From Flavobacteriales bacterium 34_180_T64 (GTDB taxonomy: Bacteria; Bacteroidota; Bacteroidia; Flavobacteriales; Flavobacteriaceae), in NCBI GenBank assembly GCA_002162765.1, contig MAAR01000013.1, forward strand, positions 62,001-126,000: DNA of 64,000 nucleotides. The letters are read 5' to 3'. Of the stretch, positions 1 through 9,676 are shown piece after piece; within the stretch, counting starts at the first letter, position 1, and each line of letters starts with the position of its first letter. Made by a program: the position numbers and the translations under genes. The notes below the pieces were generated by a model. The model was not told the DNA's origin. It made no database searches and saw nothing but the letters and a program-made list of their open reading frames with translations.

Positions 1-1545
1 TTTTACTTGAGCACCTACAATTGGTTTTCCGTTTTTCCTATTTATGATTTGATATATTAATTCACGTCTTGTGGATTTTTCAATAATAGCAATGTTAGTG
101 GCTTGAATAAAGGTGGTAGCAAATGTTTTGTGAACATTGTTCGCTTCGGCATATAGCAAATAATGTCCATTGTTTAACTGAGGTATAATTACTTCGGTAG
201 AATGTATCTGATAATCTTTTTCGTTTTTTAATGTTGATTCCCATTGCTTATAGACGTCTAATTTACTTATAAAAGCGAGTTTCTCTTCAGGTTTATAAGA
301 CGTATTAAATTTGTTTATTTGCTCCAAATTCACTTTAAATAGTTTGAATTTTAGGCCATTTATATTTTTGTAATTCACCAAAACACGACTGTAATCTTGA
401 ATTGGTACAAACTCTTCAGCCACTAGATTCAAACTGTATTGATTAATTTGAGATTTAAGAGCCTTACATTTTTCCGCACCATTACTGTTTGGGAATTTCT
501 GTATTGTGGAATTGCATAAATCTAAAGCGTCTTTAATTTTCCAACGCACTTCAGGATTTGTAGTTGGATTAAACCCTTGTCCTTGTGAGAACATTAAATT
601 CGCAATTTCATAGTTGTAAAGTGCCGAGACTGCTTGAGTATCGTAGCTAATTGCTGAAGCTCTTAATGCTTTTAGTAAATGCGTTTCCTTATCATCAAAA
701 GTTGCATTTTGAATTACGAATTTTAGCCTTGCAATATCTACATCAACCAAGGCATCAGGTGTTTTATCTTTTAAATGAAAATGAATTAAATTTTGATAAA
801 TTTTCAAAGCATGAAGCTGCAATGATGTAGAATCTGTAGAGGTCAAACTGAGCATCAAAAATGATTTAGGCGTATCTAAGTATTCAACAGAATCAATTTC
901 AAATTTGTATGCAGGTTGCGTGATGCTATGTTCATCTGTTTTATAAAAATCTAAGGCATTATGACTCAGTAAATCATAAAGAGTCGATCTGTATAATTTT
1001 GATTTTGATTGCTCTGAAATAATAGCTTTAAAATCTTCAATTTTTGTGAGTTGCAACAACAATCCGTTTTCTAATGAATTCTGAAAATGAAAATGAATTT
1101 CATTAAAAATGGTCTGAAGGTCCCAAGTTCTGAAATCTTCAGTATCGACTTTAGATTCGGTTTTTGTTCGATTATAGAATTTATATCTATTTTGCTGAAA
1201 ATAGTGCCAATACATATTGGCTAATAGATTTTCTAATATATTCTTTGTCGGTGCTTGACTCTGAGAAATTTCATTTTTAAAATCGATAATAATCTTTAAC
1301 TGTGCATCTTCTTCTAGTATCAGCGCATATTTACTTTTAAAAAGTAAACTTTTAATATGTTGAGGTGTATTGTTTTCTTTTTTGGACAGGTCATTTATTT
1401 GATCTACAAGTTCTAAAGCTGATTTAGATAGACCTTCCGATTCAAACTGTGCTACTTTTTTCCATAAACTGGAAAAGTCATTGTTTTGAGCTAGAGAGAA
1501 ATTGGCAAATAGAAGGAGCATTAGAATTAAGATTGTATTTTTCAT
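1..1545 (-). CDS. Alpha-2-macroglobulin-like protein, N-terminal part (partial)
   Basis: An open frame of 515 codons runs from an ATG (complement of 1543-1545) off the left edge of the window, so the C-terminal part is missing. The product begins with a signal peptide (MKNTILILMLLLFANFSLAQ) and continues as a long soluble helical-looking region. Near the window edge comes a beta-rich segment containing 'RRELIYQIINRKNGKPIVGAQV', which resembles the MG2-type domains that open large Bacteroidota alpha-2-macroglobulin family proteins. These are large envelope proteins thought to trap proteases or to remodel the surface. The thioester and bait regions would lie outside the window and cannot be checked. 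Transcription is divergent from the TPR gene at 1689. Secretion is confident; the family is moderately confident. Confidence 0.6.
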   Translation of the reverse strand, partial: MKNTILILMLLLFANFSLAQNNDFSSLWKKVAQFESEGLSKSALELVDQINDLSKKENNTPQHIKSLLFKSKYALILEEDAQLKIIIDFKNEISQSQAPTKNILENLLANMYWHYFQQNRYKFYNRTKTESKVDTEDFRTWDLQTIFNEIHFHFQNSLENGLLLQLTKIEDFKAIISEQSKSKLYRSTLYDLLSHNALDFYKTDEHSITQPAYKFEIDSVEYLDTPKSFLMLSLTSTDSTSLQLHALKIYQNLIHFHLKDKTPDALVDVDIARLKFVIQNATFDDKETHLLKALRASAISYDTQAVSALYNYEIANLMFSQGQGFNPTTNPEVRWKIKDALDLCNSTIQKFPNSNGAEKCKALKSQINQYSLNLVAEEFVPIQDYSRVLVNYKNINGLKFKLFKVNLEQINKFNTSYKPEEKLAFISKLDVYKQWESTLKNEKDYQIHSTEVIIPQLNNGHYLLYAEANNVHKTFATTFIQATNIAIIEKSTRRELIYQIINRKNGKPIVGAQVK

Positions 1546-1639
1546 GGTATAAAATTTATCACCTAATTACCTTCAAAAGCTGTTCCAAAAAAATAAAAAA
1601 TGAGTAAGTGATATATCTGAATGCGTGAAGTTAGCTGTT

Positions 1640-1668
1640 TTGGAAGTTAAATAGAAAGTTTATTTTAG
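1640..1668 (+). promoter_or_regulatory. Candidate Bacteroidota promoter for the TPR gene
   Basis: TTG at 1640-1642 and TATTTTAG at 1661-1668 are separated by 18 bases. This matches the Bacteroidota consensus (TTG at -33, TAnnTTTG at -7) except for one base of the -7 element. It would give a short leader before the ATG at 1689. Confidence 0.45.
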
Positions 1669-1688
1669 CATTTTCGACTCCTAATTTC

Positions 1689-2642
1689 ATGAAGCAGATT
1701 CTATTTTTTTTATTAATTCCCATGTTTACTTTCGGTCAGTCAGTAATTATAGAGGCTGAATTGATGCTCTCGAATAAACAATTTGAGGACGTTGAGCAAT
1801 TGATGACTAATTATGTAGACCAAAACCCGAAAAATTTAAAGGGCATAGAACTTTTGGGTGATGCTTTTGGTTTTCAAAAAAAATGGGATAAAGCTATAGT
1901 TCACTATAAAAAACTTGTGACTTACAATCAAGACAACGCCAACTATCATTACAAATATGGTGGTGCGCTTGGAATGAAAGCACTTACCATTAGCAAATTT
2001 AGGGCTCTAGGTATAATTGGTGACGTGAAAAGCTCATTTTTAAAAGCCGCAGAATTAGATCCAGATCATATAGACACACGTTGGGCGCTTGTTGAGCTCT
2101 ACATGCAACTTCCAGGCATCATAGGAGGAAGCAAAAAAAAGTCACTCAAATATGCCGAAGAACTAGAACAGCTATCAAAGGTTGATGGCTACCTCGCAAA
2201 AGGTTACATCTATGAATATGATGATGCACCTGAACTTGCAGAACGTTACTATAAACTTGCAATTAAAGAAGGCGGTTCGCTAACGTGTTTTGCTAAGCTT
2301 TCAGAATTTTATCAAAGCGAAAATCAGCCACAAAAGGCCATTTCGAATATTGAACAATCTTATGAAAAACACAATAAAAATAATTTGCATTATCAAATAG
2401 GTAAAGTATGTGCAGATTATAATATTGAACTCGATAAAGGAGAACGTTGCCTACAAATGTATATTAAGAATCATTCAGCCAAAGATGGTGTACCTATAGA
2501 ATGGGCGTATTTTAGATTGGCTCAAATAAGTAAAAATCGAATTCAAAAAGAACAAGCGTTGCAATGGATTGATAAAGCGCTTCATATTCGTTCCGATTTT
2601 AAGCAAGCACTTGAGGAAAAAAAGAAAATATTAAGACTCTAA
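1689..2642 (+). CDS. Secreted tetratricopeptide-repeat (TPR) protein
   Basis: The 317-residue product starts with a signal peptide (MKQILFFLLIPMFTFGQ) and is otherwise built of helical repeats. Recognisable TPR-like units lie near residues 35-70, 70-105, 110-145, 195-225 and 270-310, with typical patterns such as 'KWDKAIVHYKKLVTYNQDNANYHYKYG' split over two helices. It is therefore probably a periplasmic or surface scaffold for protein-protein contacts. There is no catalytic motif. It reads away from the alpha-2-macroglobulin-like gene and towards the Mpl-like gene 67 bases downstream. The specific partner is unknown. Confidence 0.75.
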   Translation: MKQILFFLLIPMFTFGQSVIIEAELMLSNKQFEDVEQLMTNYVDQNPKNLKGIELLGDAFGFQKKWDKAIVHYKKLVTYNQDNANYHYKYGGALGMKALTISKFRALGIIGDVKSSFLKAAELDPDHIDTRWALVELYMQLPGIIGGSKKKSLKYAEELEQLSKVDGYLAKGYIYEYDDAPELAERYYKLAIKEGGSLTCFAKLSEFYQSENQPQKAISNIEQSYEKHNKNNLHYQIGKVCADYNIELDKGERCLQMYIKNHSAKDGVPIEWAYFRLAQISKNRIQKEQALQWIDKALHIRSDFKQALEEKKKILRL

Positions 2643-2709
2643 ATGTTTATTTTTCATACTACAGATTTAATAGCAATACGTATATTTACTTCCAATTACA
2701 ATTGATACT

Positions 2710-4065
2710 ATGAATGTACATTTTATTGCTATTGGTGGAGCTGCTATGCACAATTTAGCCATTGCATTACATAACAAAAACTATCAGGTTACAGGAAGTG
2801 ATGATACTATTTTCGAACCTTCAAAATCAAGATTGGAAGCAAAAGAATTATTGCCAGAAGCCTTCGGTTGGTTTCCAGAAAAAATCACGGATAACTTAGA
2901 TGCCATTGTGCTTGGAATGCATGCCAAAGCTGATAATCCTGAACTATTAAAAGCTCAAGAATTGGGTTTGAAAATTTATAGTTATCCAGAATTTCTTTAT
3001 GAACAATCTAAGCACAAAACACGTGTGGTTATAGGTGGTAGTCATGGAAAGACAACTATAACTTCTATGATTTTACATGTGATGCATTATCATGATCGCG
3101 ATGTAGATTATATGGTAGGTGCTCAGTTGGAAGGATTTGATGTTATGGTGAAGCTTACAGAAGAGAATGATTTTATGGTTTTAGAAGGCGATGAGTATCT
3201 GAGTTCACCAATTGATATGAGACCAAAATTTCATTTGTATCAACCAAATATTGCATTGATAAGTGGCATTGCATGGGATCATATTAATGTGTTTCCTACT
3301 TATGAAGGCTATGTCGAACAGTTTAGCATTTTTGTAGATTCAATTGTAAAAGGAGGAAGTATTACTTATAATGAAGAAGACCCTGAAGTTGAACGAATTG
3401 TAGAAGCTTCAGAAAATACCATTCGTAAGTTAGCCTATCAAACTCCTAATTATACAGTTGAAAATGGACAAACGTTATTAGAAACTCCTGAAGGTGATTT
3501 GCCAATAGAAGTGTTTGGAAAGCATAACCTTAATAATTTAGCTGGAGCAAAGTGGATCTGTCAGCATATGGGAATTGATGAGGATGATTTCTATGAGGCT
3601 ATTTCCACATTCAAAGGCGCAAGTAAGCGCTTAGAAAAAATCGCAGAAAGTAATACAAGTGTGGCATATAAAGATTTTGCACATTCTCCGAGTAAAGTAG
3701 AGGCAACAACTAATGCTGTAAAGGAACAATATACTAACAGGACTTTAGTAGCTTGTTTAGAATTACATACTTATAGCAGTTTAAACGCGGAGTTTTTAAA
3801 AGAGTATAAAGGCGCTTTAGATGCAGCTGATGTTGCAGTTGTATTTTACTCACCTCATGCTGTTGAGATAAAAAAACTAGAGTCGGTTTCACACGAACAA
3901 ATTGCCAACGCTTTTGAACGTGATGATTTAATTATTTATACCAATCCAGACGATTTTAAAGAGTTCTTATATTCTCAGAATTTTGACAATAAAGCCTTGT
4001 TATTAATGAGCTCAGGGGATTATGGCGGTTTGGATTTTGATGCCGTTAAGAATTTGATTACTTAA
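2710..4065 (+). CDS. mpl: Mur ligase family protein, Mpl-like (muropeptide ligase)
   Basis: The 451-residue protein has the Mur ligase fold. An N-terminal nucleotide-sugar domain begins 'MNVHFIAIGGAAMHNLA'. The ATP-binding P-loop GGSHGKTT is at residues 109-116, the central-domain glutamate motif EGDEY at 159-163 and 'AWDHINVFP' at 189-197. A C-terminal domain follows. Known enzymes of this type (Mpl) join recovered L-Ala-gamma-D-Glu-meso-DAP tripeptide to UDP-N-acetylmuramate in peptidoglycan recycling. MurC is the alternative, but the start 'HFIAIGGAAMHNLA' and the length fit Mpl better, and no other cell-wall gene is nearby. Its stop codon shares a TTAA with the convergent PaiB-like gene. 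Confidence 0.8.
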   Translation: MNVHFIAIGGAAMHNLAIALHNKNYQVTGSDDTIFEPSKSRLEAKELLPEAFGWFPEKITDNLDAIVLGMHAKADNPELLKAQELGLKIYSYPEFLYEQSKHKTRVVIGGSHGKTTITSMILHVMHYHDRDVDYMVGAQLEGFDVMVKLTEENDFMVLEGDEYLSSPIDMRPKFHLYQPNIALISGIAWDHINVFPTYEGYVEQFSIFVDSIVKGGSITYNEEDPEVERIVEASENTIRKLAYQTPNYTVENGQTLLETPEGDLPIEVFGKHNLNNLAGAKWICQHMGIDEDDFYEAISTFKGASKRLEKIAESNTSVAYKDFAHSPSKVEATTNAVKEQYTNRTLVACLELHTYSSLNAEFLKEYKGALDAADVAVVFYSPHAVEIKKLESVSHEQIANAFERDDLIIYTNPDDFKEFLYSQNFDNKALLLMSSGDYGGLDFDAVKNLIT

Positions 4066-4655
4066 AACACTTTATTCAAAAAGGATTTAATACTTTCCTG
4101 ATTCGCTCGTATCAACTCGGTTCGAGCATTTTCTATATCCCGTGGAATCTTGTCTTGTGAGAGTTTGAATTTACCTTCCCAATGGATGATGTCGATTTCA
4201 AAGCCAACGATGTAATTGATAAGACCATCCATTCTCGAATTATCTAAAGTGAGTTTGTAATTGTGTTCAGGAACTTCTAAAAACTCAGCCATATCAACGA
4301 GGCTTTGTTTTACTTTTAATTCATCTTTCACAGCAATCACGTTACCTTTTAAATGCACTTTTATATAATTCCATGTCGGTAATTGAGTTGTGCTATATAC
4401 GCTTGGGGAGATGTAGCATTGAGGTCCAGAAAAAATCAGAGTGACCTCATTAGTGTCAGCTAACAATTTAGCATGTGGATTGTGCTTATCAATATGACCT
4501 ATAAGTTTTCCTTTTTTGTTATAGATTAAAGGAAGATGTGTTACAAATGGTTGATTGTTATTTACAGAAATAACTGTGGCAAGAGGATATGTTTTAATGA
4601 CTTCAATCATGTGATTGATAGTATCTTCTTGATGGTGTTTAGGAGGGTAGTTCAT
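4062..4655 (-). CDS. PaiB-like FMN-binding protein
   Basis: The 197-residue protein matches the PaiB / FMN-binding negative transcriptional regulator family in length and motifs. The N-terminal 'YPPKHHQEDT' is followed by 'PLATVISVNNNQPFVTHLPLIY', then 'GHIDKHNPHAKLL', and around residues 85-100 by 'SPSVYSTTQLPTWNYI', the family's split-barrel flavin-binding signature. PaiB of Bacillus was described as a repressor of sporulation and protease genes. In Bacteroidota the role is unproven, and an FMN-dependent reductase activity is equally possible. It converges on the Mpl-like gene with a 4-base overlap of stop codons. Confidence 0.8.
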   Translation of the reverse strand: MNYPPKHHQEDTINHMIEVIKTYPLATVISVNNNQPFVTHLPLIYNKKGKLIGHIDKHNPHAKLLADTNEVTLIFSGPQCYISPSVYSTTQLPTWNYIKVHLKGNVIAVKDELKVKQSLVDMAEFLEVPEHNYKLTLDNSRMDGLINYIVGFEIDIIHWEGKFKLSQDKIPRDIENARTELIRANQESIKSFLNKVF

Positions 4656-4774
4656 ATTAAAAATATTTCATTGCTGAAATTACAATAATTATCAATGTCC
4701 AAAAAATATACGCACTCGAATGCTAATAGAAAATTTACTATATTAGGATGATTTTAAGCACACAATTTTTTAAC

Positions 4775-5473
4775 ATGTCAAAATACGAATCATCATTCTC
4801 AATCAAACTGTGGTCAGTAAATGATCAGCCAAGAGAAAAATTAAGAGATAGCGGCAAAAATGCTTTAAGTGATGCCGAATTACTTGCCATATTAATAGGT
4901 TCTGGTAATAGGGATGAGAGTGCTGTTGCGTTATGTCAGCGTGTTTTTGCCAGTGCAAATAATAACCTCAATGCCTTAGGAAAACAATCTATAAAGCAGT
5001 TGATGTCCTTTAAAGGAATTGGAGAAGCAAAAGCGATCAGTATCATTGCGGCCTTAGAGTTGGGACGACGACATAGAAGCGAAGCAGCTTTAAATACATA
5101 TAAAATAACATCAAGTGAATCTGTGTTTGAACTCCTTCAACCTATAATTGGAGCGCTTCCACATGAAGAATTTTGGATTATTTATTTAAATAATTCAAAC
5201 AAGGTTATTCAGAAACAACAACTAAGTAAAGGTGGAATTACAGGAACTTTGGTAGATGTAAGACTTGTACTTAAAAATGCATTAGAAGTAGGCGCTACCG
5301 CTTTAATTTTAGCACATAATCATCCATCAGGAACTTTAAAACCAAGTGAAGCCGATAGACTAATTACCAATAAACTAAAAAAAGCTGGAGAAAATTTAGA
5401 TATAAAGGTGTTAGACCATTTAATAATAACGGAAAAATCATACTTTAGCTTTGCAGATGAAAACCAATTATAA
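4775..5473 (+). CDS. radC: RadC/YicR-type JAB1/MPN domain protein
   Basis: This is a 232-residue protein counted from the ATG at 4775. An earlier in-frame ATG at 4748 would add nine residues, but 'MSKYESSFSIKLW' matches the usual family N-terminus. A UvrA-like helix-hairpin-helix region ('LMSFKGIGEAKAISIIAA', residues 76-93) precedes the RadC domain. That domain carries the JAMM metal motif, HNHPSG at 181-186 with D194. The historical link to DNA repair has been withdrawn for E. coli RadC and the true role is unclear. The deacetylase-like gene starts on the base after its stop codon, so the two are probably co-transcribed. Confidence 0.85.
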   Translation: MSKYESSFSIKLWSVNDQPREKLRDSGKNALSDAELLAILIGSGNRDESAVALCQRVFASANNNLNALGKQSIKQLMSFKGIGEAKAISIIAALELGRRHRSEAALNTYKITSSESVFELLQPIIGALPHEEFWIIYLNNSNKVIQKQQLSKGGITGTLVDVRLVLKNALEVGATALILAHNHPSGTLKPSEADRLITNKLKKAGENLDIKVLDHLIITEKSYFSFADENQL

Positions 5474-6775
5474 TTGCTTTTAATTTATACTCATAAAATA
5501 ACGCCTCGGTTAACCTATGTATTCAAACATATTTGTACAAGAATTCTTGGTATACCTGTAAAATTCACTACAATTATTGAAGAGTTTATAGCACATGACA
5601 GCTTAAAAATGTCATATGCGAAACAACCTTTAAGTAATGAAATATTTGTTAGAAGTCATGAGCTATTATTTTCACAAGGTTTAGACGATCTCGATATTCA
5701 AGTTCATGATTGGGGACCTACCAAATGCTTTTTCTCCACGAATGATAAAAGTAGCTTACCATATGATATATTTGCGGCTTCATTTTATTTGTTGAGCAGA
5801 TATGAAGAGTATTTGCCTCATGTAAAGGATGAATATGGTCGTTTTTTAGCTGCAGAAAGTTTGGCTTTTAAACATGATTTTCTAAATCAGCCAGTAATTG
5901 ATATTTGGGCTTATAAATTTAAAATGGTTTTAGAATCACAGTATGCCGATTTTAAGTTTCCTGAGAAACAATATAGTGTGCAGCCAGTAATTGACGTGCC
6001 AATGGCATACTACTATAAACATAAGGGATTATTGAGAACCATAGGTGGAACTCTTAATGATATATTTCGATTAAAATTAAAAAGTTTTTATAACAGGTTC
6101 CTTGTCCAATCAGGATTTAAAAGGGATCCTTATGATACATTCAAATGGATTATAAGTAAACAAAAGCATACTAAAAATAAATTTATCTTTTTCTTTTTAA
6201 TTGGAGATTATTCGACATTTGATAAAAACATAAATGTCAATAAAAAACGCTTTGTTTCTTTAATTAAGTCTGTTGCAGACTATTCTAAAGTTGGATTGAA
6301 AGCATCTTATTTTTCACTTGAAGACAAGCATATTTTAAAAAAGGAAAAAGTTAAAATGGAGTCCATAATTAATTATGAACTTGAAGCATCTCGACATTCA
6401 TTTTCTAAATTAAATTTACCAGAATCGTACAGAAATCTTGTTGAATTTGAAATTAAAAAAGATTACACAATGGGTTATATTAATAACATAGGATTTAGAG
6501 CAGGTACCTGTACACCATTTCAATTTTATGATTTAGATTATGAAGTTCAAACACCATTACAAATTAATACCTTCCATTGTATTGATTATGCGTTGTTAAA
6601 GCATGTATCTCTTTTGGATAAAAAAGAGGAGCTCTTAAGATTAATTAAGCGTGTTAAAGAAGTTAATGGAACATTCACACCAATATTTCATAATTATACG
6701 TTTAGTGATGAGGAACGCTGGAATGGTTTTCGGGAATTATTCACAATTATATTAGATTCAGTAGATGAAAATTAA
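5474..6775 (+). CDS. Polysaccharide-deacetylase-like protein, TTG start
   Basis: The 433-residue protein resembles the Bacteroidota polysaccharide deacetylase family with an extra N-terminal domain. It has 'PVIDVPMAYYYKHKG' near residues 173-187 and the conserved C-terminal stretch 'DYTMGYINNIGFRAGTCTPF' near 335-354. The usual zinc-ligand motif HPSY seems to be replaced by KASY ('VGLKASYFS'), so deacetylase activity is doubtful. The family-like N-terminus 'YTHKITPRLTYVFKHI' has no ATG upstream. The only fitting start is the TTG at 5474, directly after the radC stop. The 3' end overlaps the HAD gene by 11 bases, implying a radC-deacetylase-HAD operon. Confidence 0.65.
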   Translation: MLLIYTHKITPRLTYVFKHICTRILGIPVKFTTIIEEFIAHDSLKMSYAKQPLSNEIFVRSHELLFSQGLDDLDIQVHDWGPTKCFFSTNDKSSLPYDIFAASFYLLSRYEEYLPHVKDEYGRFLAAESLAFKHDFLNQPVIDIWAYKFKMVLESQYADFKFPEKQYSVQPVIDVPMAYYYKHKGLLRTIGGTLNDIFRLKLKSFYNRFLVQSGFKRDPYDTFKWIISKQKHTKNKFIFFFLIGDYSTFDKNINVNKKRFVSLIKSVADYSKVGLKASYFSLEDKHILKKEKVKMESIINYELEASRHSFSKLNLPESYRNLVEFEIKKDYTMGYINNIGFRAGTCTPFQFYDLDYEVQTPLQINTFHCIDYALLKHVSLLDKKEELLRLIKRVKEVNGTFTPIFHNYTFSDEERWNGFRELFTIILDSVDEN

Positions 6776-7454
6776 GGACATAAAACATATATTTTTTGAT
6801 TTAGATCATACCTTATGGGATTTTGATAAAAATTCGAGTTTAGCTTTCGATAAGATTTTTAAACTACACAATGTGACTGTAAATACAACTGATTTTTTGA
6901 GCGTTTATGAGCCTATTAATTTTGATTATTGGCGCTTATATCGTGAAGAGAAAGTAAGCAAATCAAACTTAAGATATGGACGGCTTAAGGATTCTTTTGA
7001 TGCAATTAACTTTGAAGTTTCGGATCAATTAATTGATTTATTATCTGTAGATTATATAAACTATTTAACGACTTTTAATCATCTCTTAAAGGGAAGTATT
7101 GAAATACTACAATATTTACAACCAAAATATGAGTTGCATATTATTACCAACGGTTTTGAAGAAGCTCAGATTAGAAAAATGAATTCCTCGAACATAAGGC
7201 ACTATTTCAAGACGATAACAAATTCTGAAATGGCAGGTGTAAAAAAGCCTAACCCTATTATTTTTGATTTTGCGCTAAACGTTGCGAATGCCAGTGCACA
7301 TGAAAGTTTAATGATTGGAGACAACTACGAAGCTGATATTATTGGTGCTTTAGAAGTTGGTTTTGATGCTATATATTACAATTATCACAATCATGATCCA
7401 GAACCTCACATTAAAGAAATTAAAGATTTAGTAGATTTAAAAATGTACCTTTAA
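6765..7454 (+). CDS. HAD-superfamily phosphatase, YjjG type
   Basis: The 229-residue protein opens with HAD motif I, FDLDHTLWDFD, with catalytic aspartates D12 and D14. Motif II is 'IITNGFEEAQIRKM' and motif III-IV is 'KKPNPIIFDFAL...MIGDNYEADIIGAL'. This pattern fits the noncanonical pyrimidine 5'-nucleotidase YjjG/YfnB group, which removes phosphate from nucleoside monophosphates including damaged or analogue dUMP. Substrate choice in HAD enzymes is hard to read from sequence. It overlaps the preceding gene by 11 bases, so translation is probably coupled. Confidence 0.8.
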   Translation: MKIKDIKHIFFDLDHTLWDFDKNSSLAFDKIFKLHNVTVNTTDFLSVYEPINFDYWRLYREEKVSKSNLRYGRLKDSFDAINFEVSDQLIDLLSVDYINYLTTFNHLLKGSIEILQYLQPKYELHIITNGFEEAQIRKMNSSNIRHYFKTITNSEMAGVKKPNPIIFDFALNVANASAHESLMIGDNYEADIIGALEVGFDAIYYNYHNHDPEPHIKEIKDLVDLKMYL

Positions 7455-7496
7455 AATTCTTGATATATATTTAGTATTTAAACAAATATTCTTATT

Positions 7497-8312
7497 ATGA
7501 ATAAATTACTTTTCCTATTTGTTATTGTCTTCATTTGTAATTTCAATGCGTATTCTCAAAAAAACATAAACAATTATAAATACATTATTGTTCCAACTAG
7601 TTTTGACTTTTTGAAAGGCAAAGATAAGTTCCAATTAAATTCATTGACTGAATTCTTATTTAATAAATATGGCTATACGGCCATTATGCAGGACGAAACT
7701 TTGCCGGAAGATTTAAATGGAAATCGATGTTTAGCATTGTATGCCAATGTACATAAGTTGAAAGGGGGCTTACTAAAAACTAAAATACAAATTGACTTAT
7801 TGGATTGTAATGAACAGCTTGTTCATTCCTCTAGAATAGGGGAGACTCGAGAAAAGAATTATAGCAAGGCCTATAATTTGGCACTTAGAGATGCCTTTGT
7901 TACTTACCAAGGGTTATCGTATACGTACCAACCAATAAAGAGTAGTGTTAATTCACAAAATAATCAAATTGATATTAAGCAGCCTGTATCAGAAAAAGAT
8001 GACTCAAAACCGGTCGTAGTAGTTGCTGCAATTCCTCAAAAGAAGGTAGAATCGGAGGTAGTCATGACTTCAAGTCCAACAACTAATACAAATGAGATTA
8101 TCGAAGTGCTTTATGCACAGCCTATAGATAACGGATTTCAAATTATTGATACAACTCCTAAAAAAGTCATGATTTTGTATTATTCTGGAATTCCGGATAC
8201 GTTTATTGTTAAAGACCGTGATGCCATTGTTTATAAAAAAGGGGATTTATGGATTTTATCTGAAAACAATGGATCAACTCTGAAAGAAGAGGTGGTCAAC
8301 CTGAAATTTTAA
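7497..8312 (+). CDS. Secreted protein of unknown function
   Basis: This 271-residue product has a signal peptide (MNKLLFLFVIVFICNFNAYSQ). A compact N-terminal region of about 120 residues mixes strands and helices ('NYKYIIVPTSFDFLKGKDKFQLN' split by a turn; 'DALRDAF'-like helix 'NLALRDAFVTYQGL'). A low-complexity linker near 135-190 is rich in Ser, Gln, Lys and Val, and a small C-terminal beta-rich domain begins near residue 195. No known family was recognised. It looks like a periplasmic protein found next to housekeeping genes in flavobacteria. It lies 42 bases after the HAD gene and ends in a shared TTAA with rarA. Confidence 0.7.
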   Translation: MNKLLFLFVIVFICNFNAYSQKNINNYKYIIVPTSFDFLKGKDKFQLNSLTEFLFNKYGYTAIMQDETLPEDLNGNRCLALYANVHKLKGGLLKTKIQIDLLDCNEQLVHSSRIGETREKNYSKAYNLALRDAFVTYQGLSYTYQPIKSSVNSQNNQIDIKQPVSEKDDSKPVVVVAAIPQKKVESEVVMTSSPTTNTNEIIEVLYAQPIDNGFQIIDTTPKKVMILYYSGIPDTFIVKDRDAIVYKKGDLWILSENNGSTLKEEVVNLKF

Positions 8313-9589
8313 TAGTTATACTTACCCTTCCATCGTTGTTTCAAAAAGTCTCGTTGCTGATTTTCACGCGTATTATTTCCTGGAACATAGATTGTGTTAT
8401 TTTTTATCTCCTCAGGTAAGAATTCATGTTCTGCAAAATTATTTTCGTAATTATGGGCATATTGATAATTATCGCCATAGCCTAATTCTTTCATGAGTTT
8501 TGTGGGTGCATTTCTAATAGATAACGGTACAGATAAATCTCCGGTGTCTTTCACCAATTGCTGCGCTTTACCAATAGCTTGATATGAAGCGTTGCTTTTG
8601 GCCGATGTTGCTAAATAGATGGTGCATTGACTTAAAATAATTCGTGATTCTGGAAATCCAATAATTGAAACCGCTTGAAAAGTGTTATTTGCCATAACTA
8701 ATGCTGTAGGATTTGCGTTTCCGATATCCTCACTAGCCAATATCAATAAGCGCCTTGCAATAAATTTTACATCTTCTCCACCTTCAATCATTCTTGCCAA
8801 CCAGTAAACAGCAGCGTTGGGATCGCTTCCTCTAATGGACTTAATAAAAGCTGAAATGATATCATAATGCTGTTCGCCTGTTTTGTCATAACGAACCGTA
8901 TTACTTTGTACTTTTTGAGAAACTGTTTCATTAGTTATTACGATGGCTTCATTTTCATTGTAAGATGTGATAATTAATTCAAAAATATTTAAGAGTTTCC
9001 TAGCATCACCACCAGATAAACGAATGAGCGCTTCAGTCTCTTTTAAAGTAATGTTGCGTTTTGCTAATATGTCATCTTCTGATATAGCTCTTTTTAATAA
9101 GGCTTCTAAATCCGTTTTACTAAAAGAGTTGAGAATATAAACTTGAGAACGTGAGAGTAGCGCAGGTATGACTTCAAAACTTGGGTTTTCTGTAGTTGCT
9201 CCAATTAAAGTTACCCAACCTTTTTCTACAGCTTGCAACAATGAATCTTGCTGTGATTTGCTAAATCTATGAATTTCATCAATAAATAAAATGGGATTCT
9301 TAGTTGTAAAAAGCCCACCACTTTGTTTGGCTTTCTCGATAACGTCTCTAATGTCTTTAACGCCTGAATTTATCGCACTTAAAGTGTAAAAAGGGCGATC
9401 TGATTCGTTGGCAATAATATTTGCAAGCGTTGTTTTACCAGTTCCTGGTGGTCCCCAAAAAATCATGGATGGAATGATACCTTGTTTTATATGTTGCGTA
9501 AGCACACCAGTAGTTCCCACAAGATGCGTCTGACTTAAATAATCTTTTAATTTATGTGGTCTTAATCGTTCTGCTAAAGGTTCATTCAT
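8309..9589 (-). CDS. rarA: Replication-associated recombination protein A (AAA+ ATPase)
   Basis: The 426-residue protein begins '[25 protein letters not shown]', typical of RarA/MgsA/WRNIP1. It has Walker A GPPGTGKT at 46-53, Walker B 'LFIDEIHRF' at 101-109 and sensor '[11 protein letters not shown]'. The C-terminal tetramerisation region contains '[21 protein letters not shown]' over two helices. RarA acts at stalled replication forks and resembles clamp-loader subunits. No HolA or SSB gene is nearby. It converges with the unknown secreted gene, sharing a TTAA stop tetranucleotide, and is divergent from the rhomboid gene. Confidence 0.93.
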   Translation of the reverse strand: MNEPLAERLRPHKLKDYLSQTHLVGTTGVLTQHIKQGIIPSMIFWGPPGTGKTTLANIIANESDRPFYTLSAINSGVKDIRDVIEKAKQSGGLFTTKNPILFIDEIHRFSKSQQDSLLQAVEKGWVTLIGATTENPSFEVIPALLSRSQVYILNSFSKTDLEALLKRAISEDDILAKRNITLKETEALIRLSGGDARKLLNIFELIITSYNENEAIVITNETVSQKVQSNTVRYDKTGEQHYDIISAFIKSIRGSDPNAAVYWLARMIEGGEDVKFIARRLLILASEDIGNANPTALVMANNTFQAVSIIGFPESRIILSQCTIYLATSAKSNASYQAIGKAQQLVKDTGDLSVPLSIRNAPTKLMKELGYGDNYQYAHNYENNFAEHEFLPEEIKNNTIYVPGNNTRENQQRDFLKQRWKGKYNY

Positions 9590-9676
9590 GAAGTAAAATT
9601 ACAAAAATGTAGGTGACAATATTTCATAAAACGAATAAATGGTTAAGTATTTGAAAAGAAAATTATAAATTGGAAG

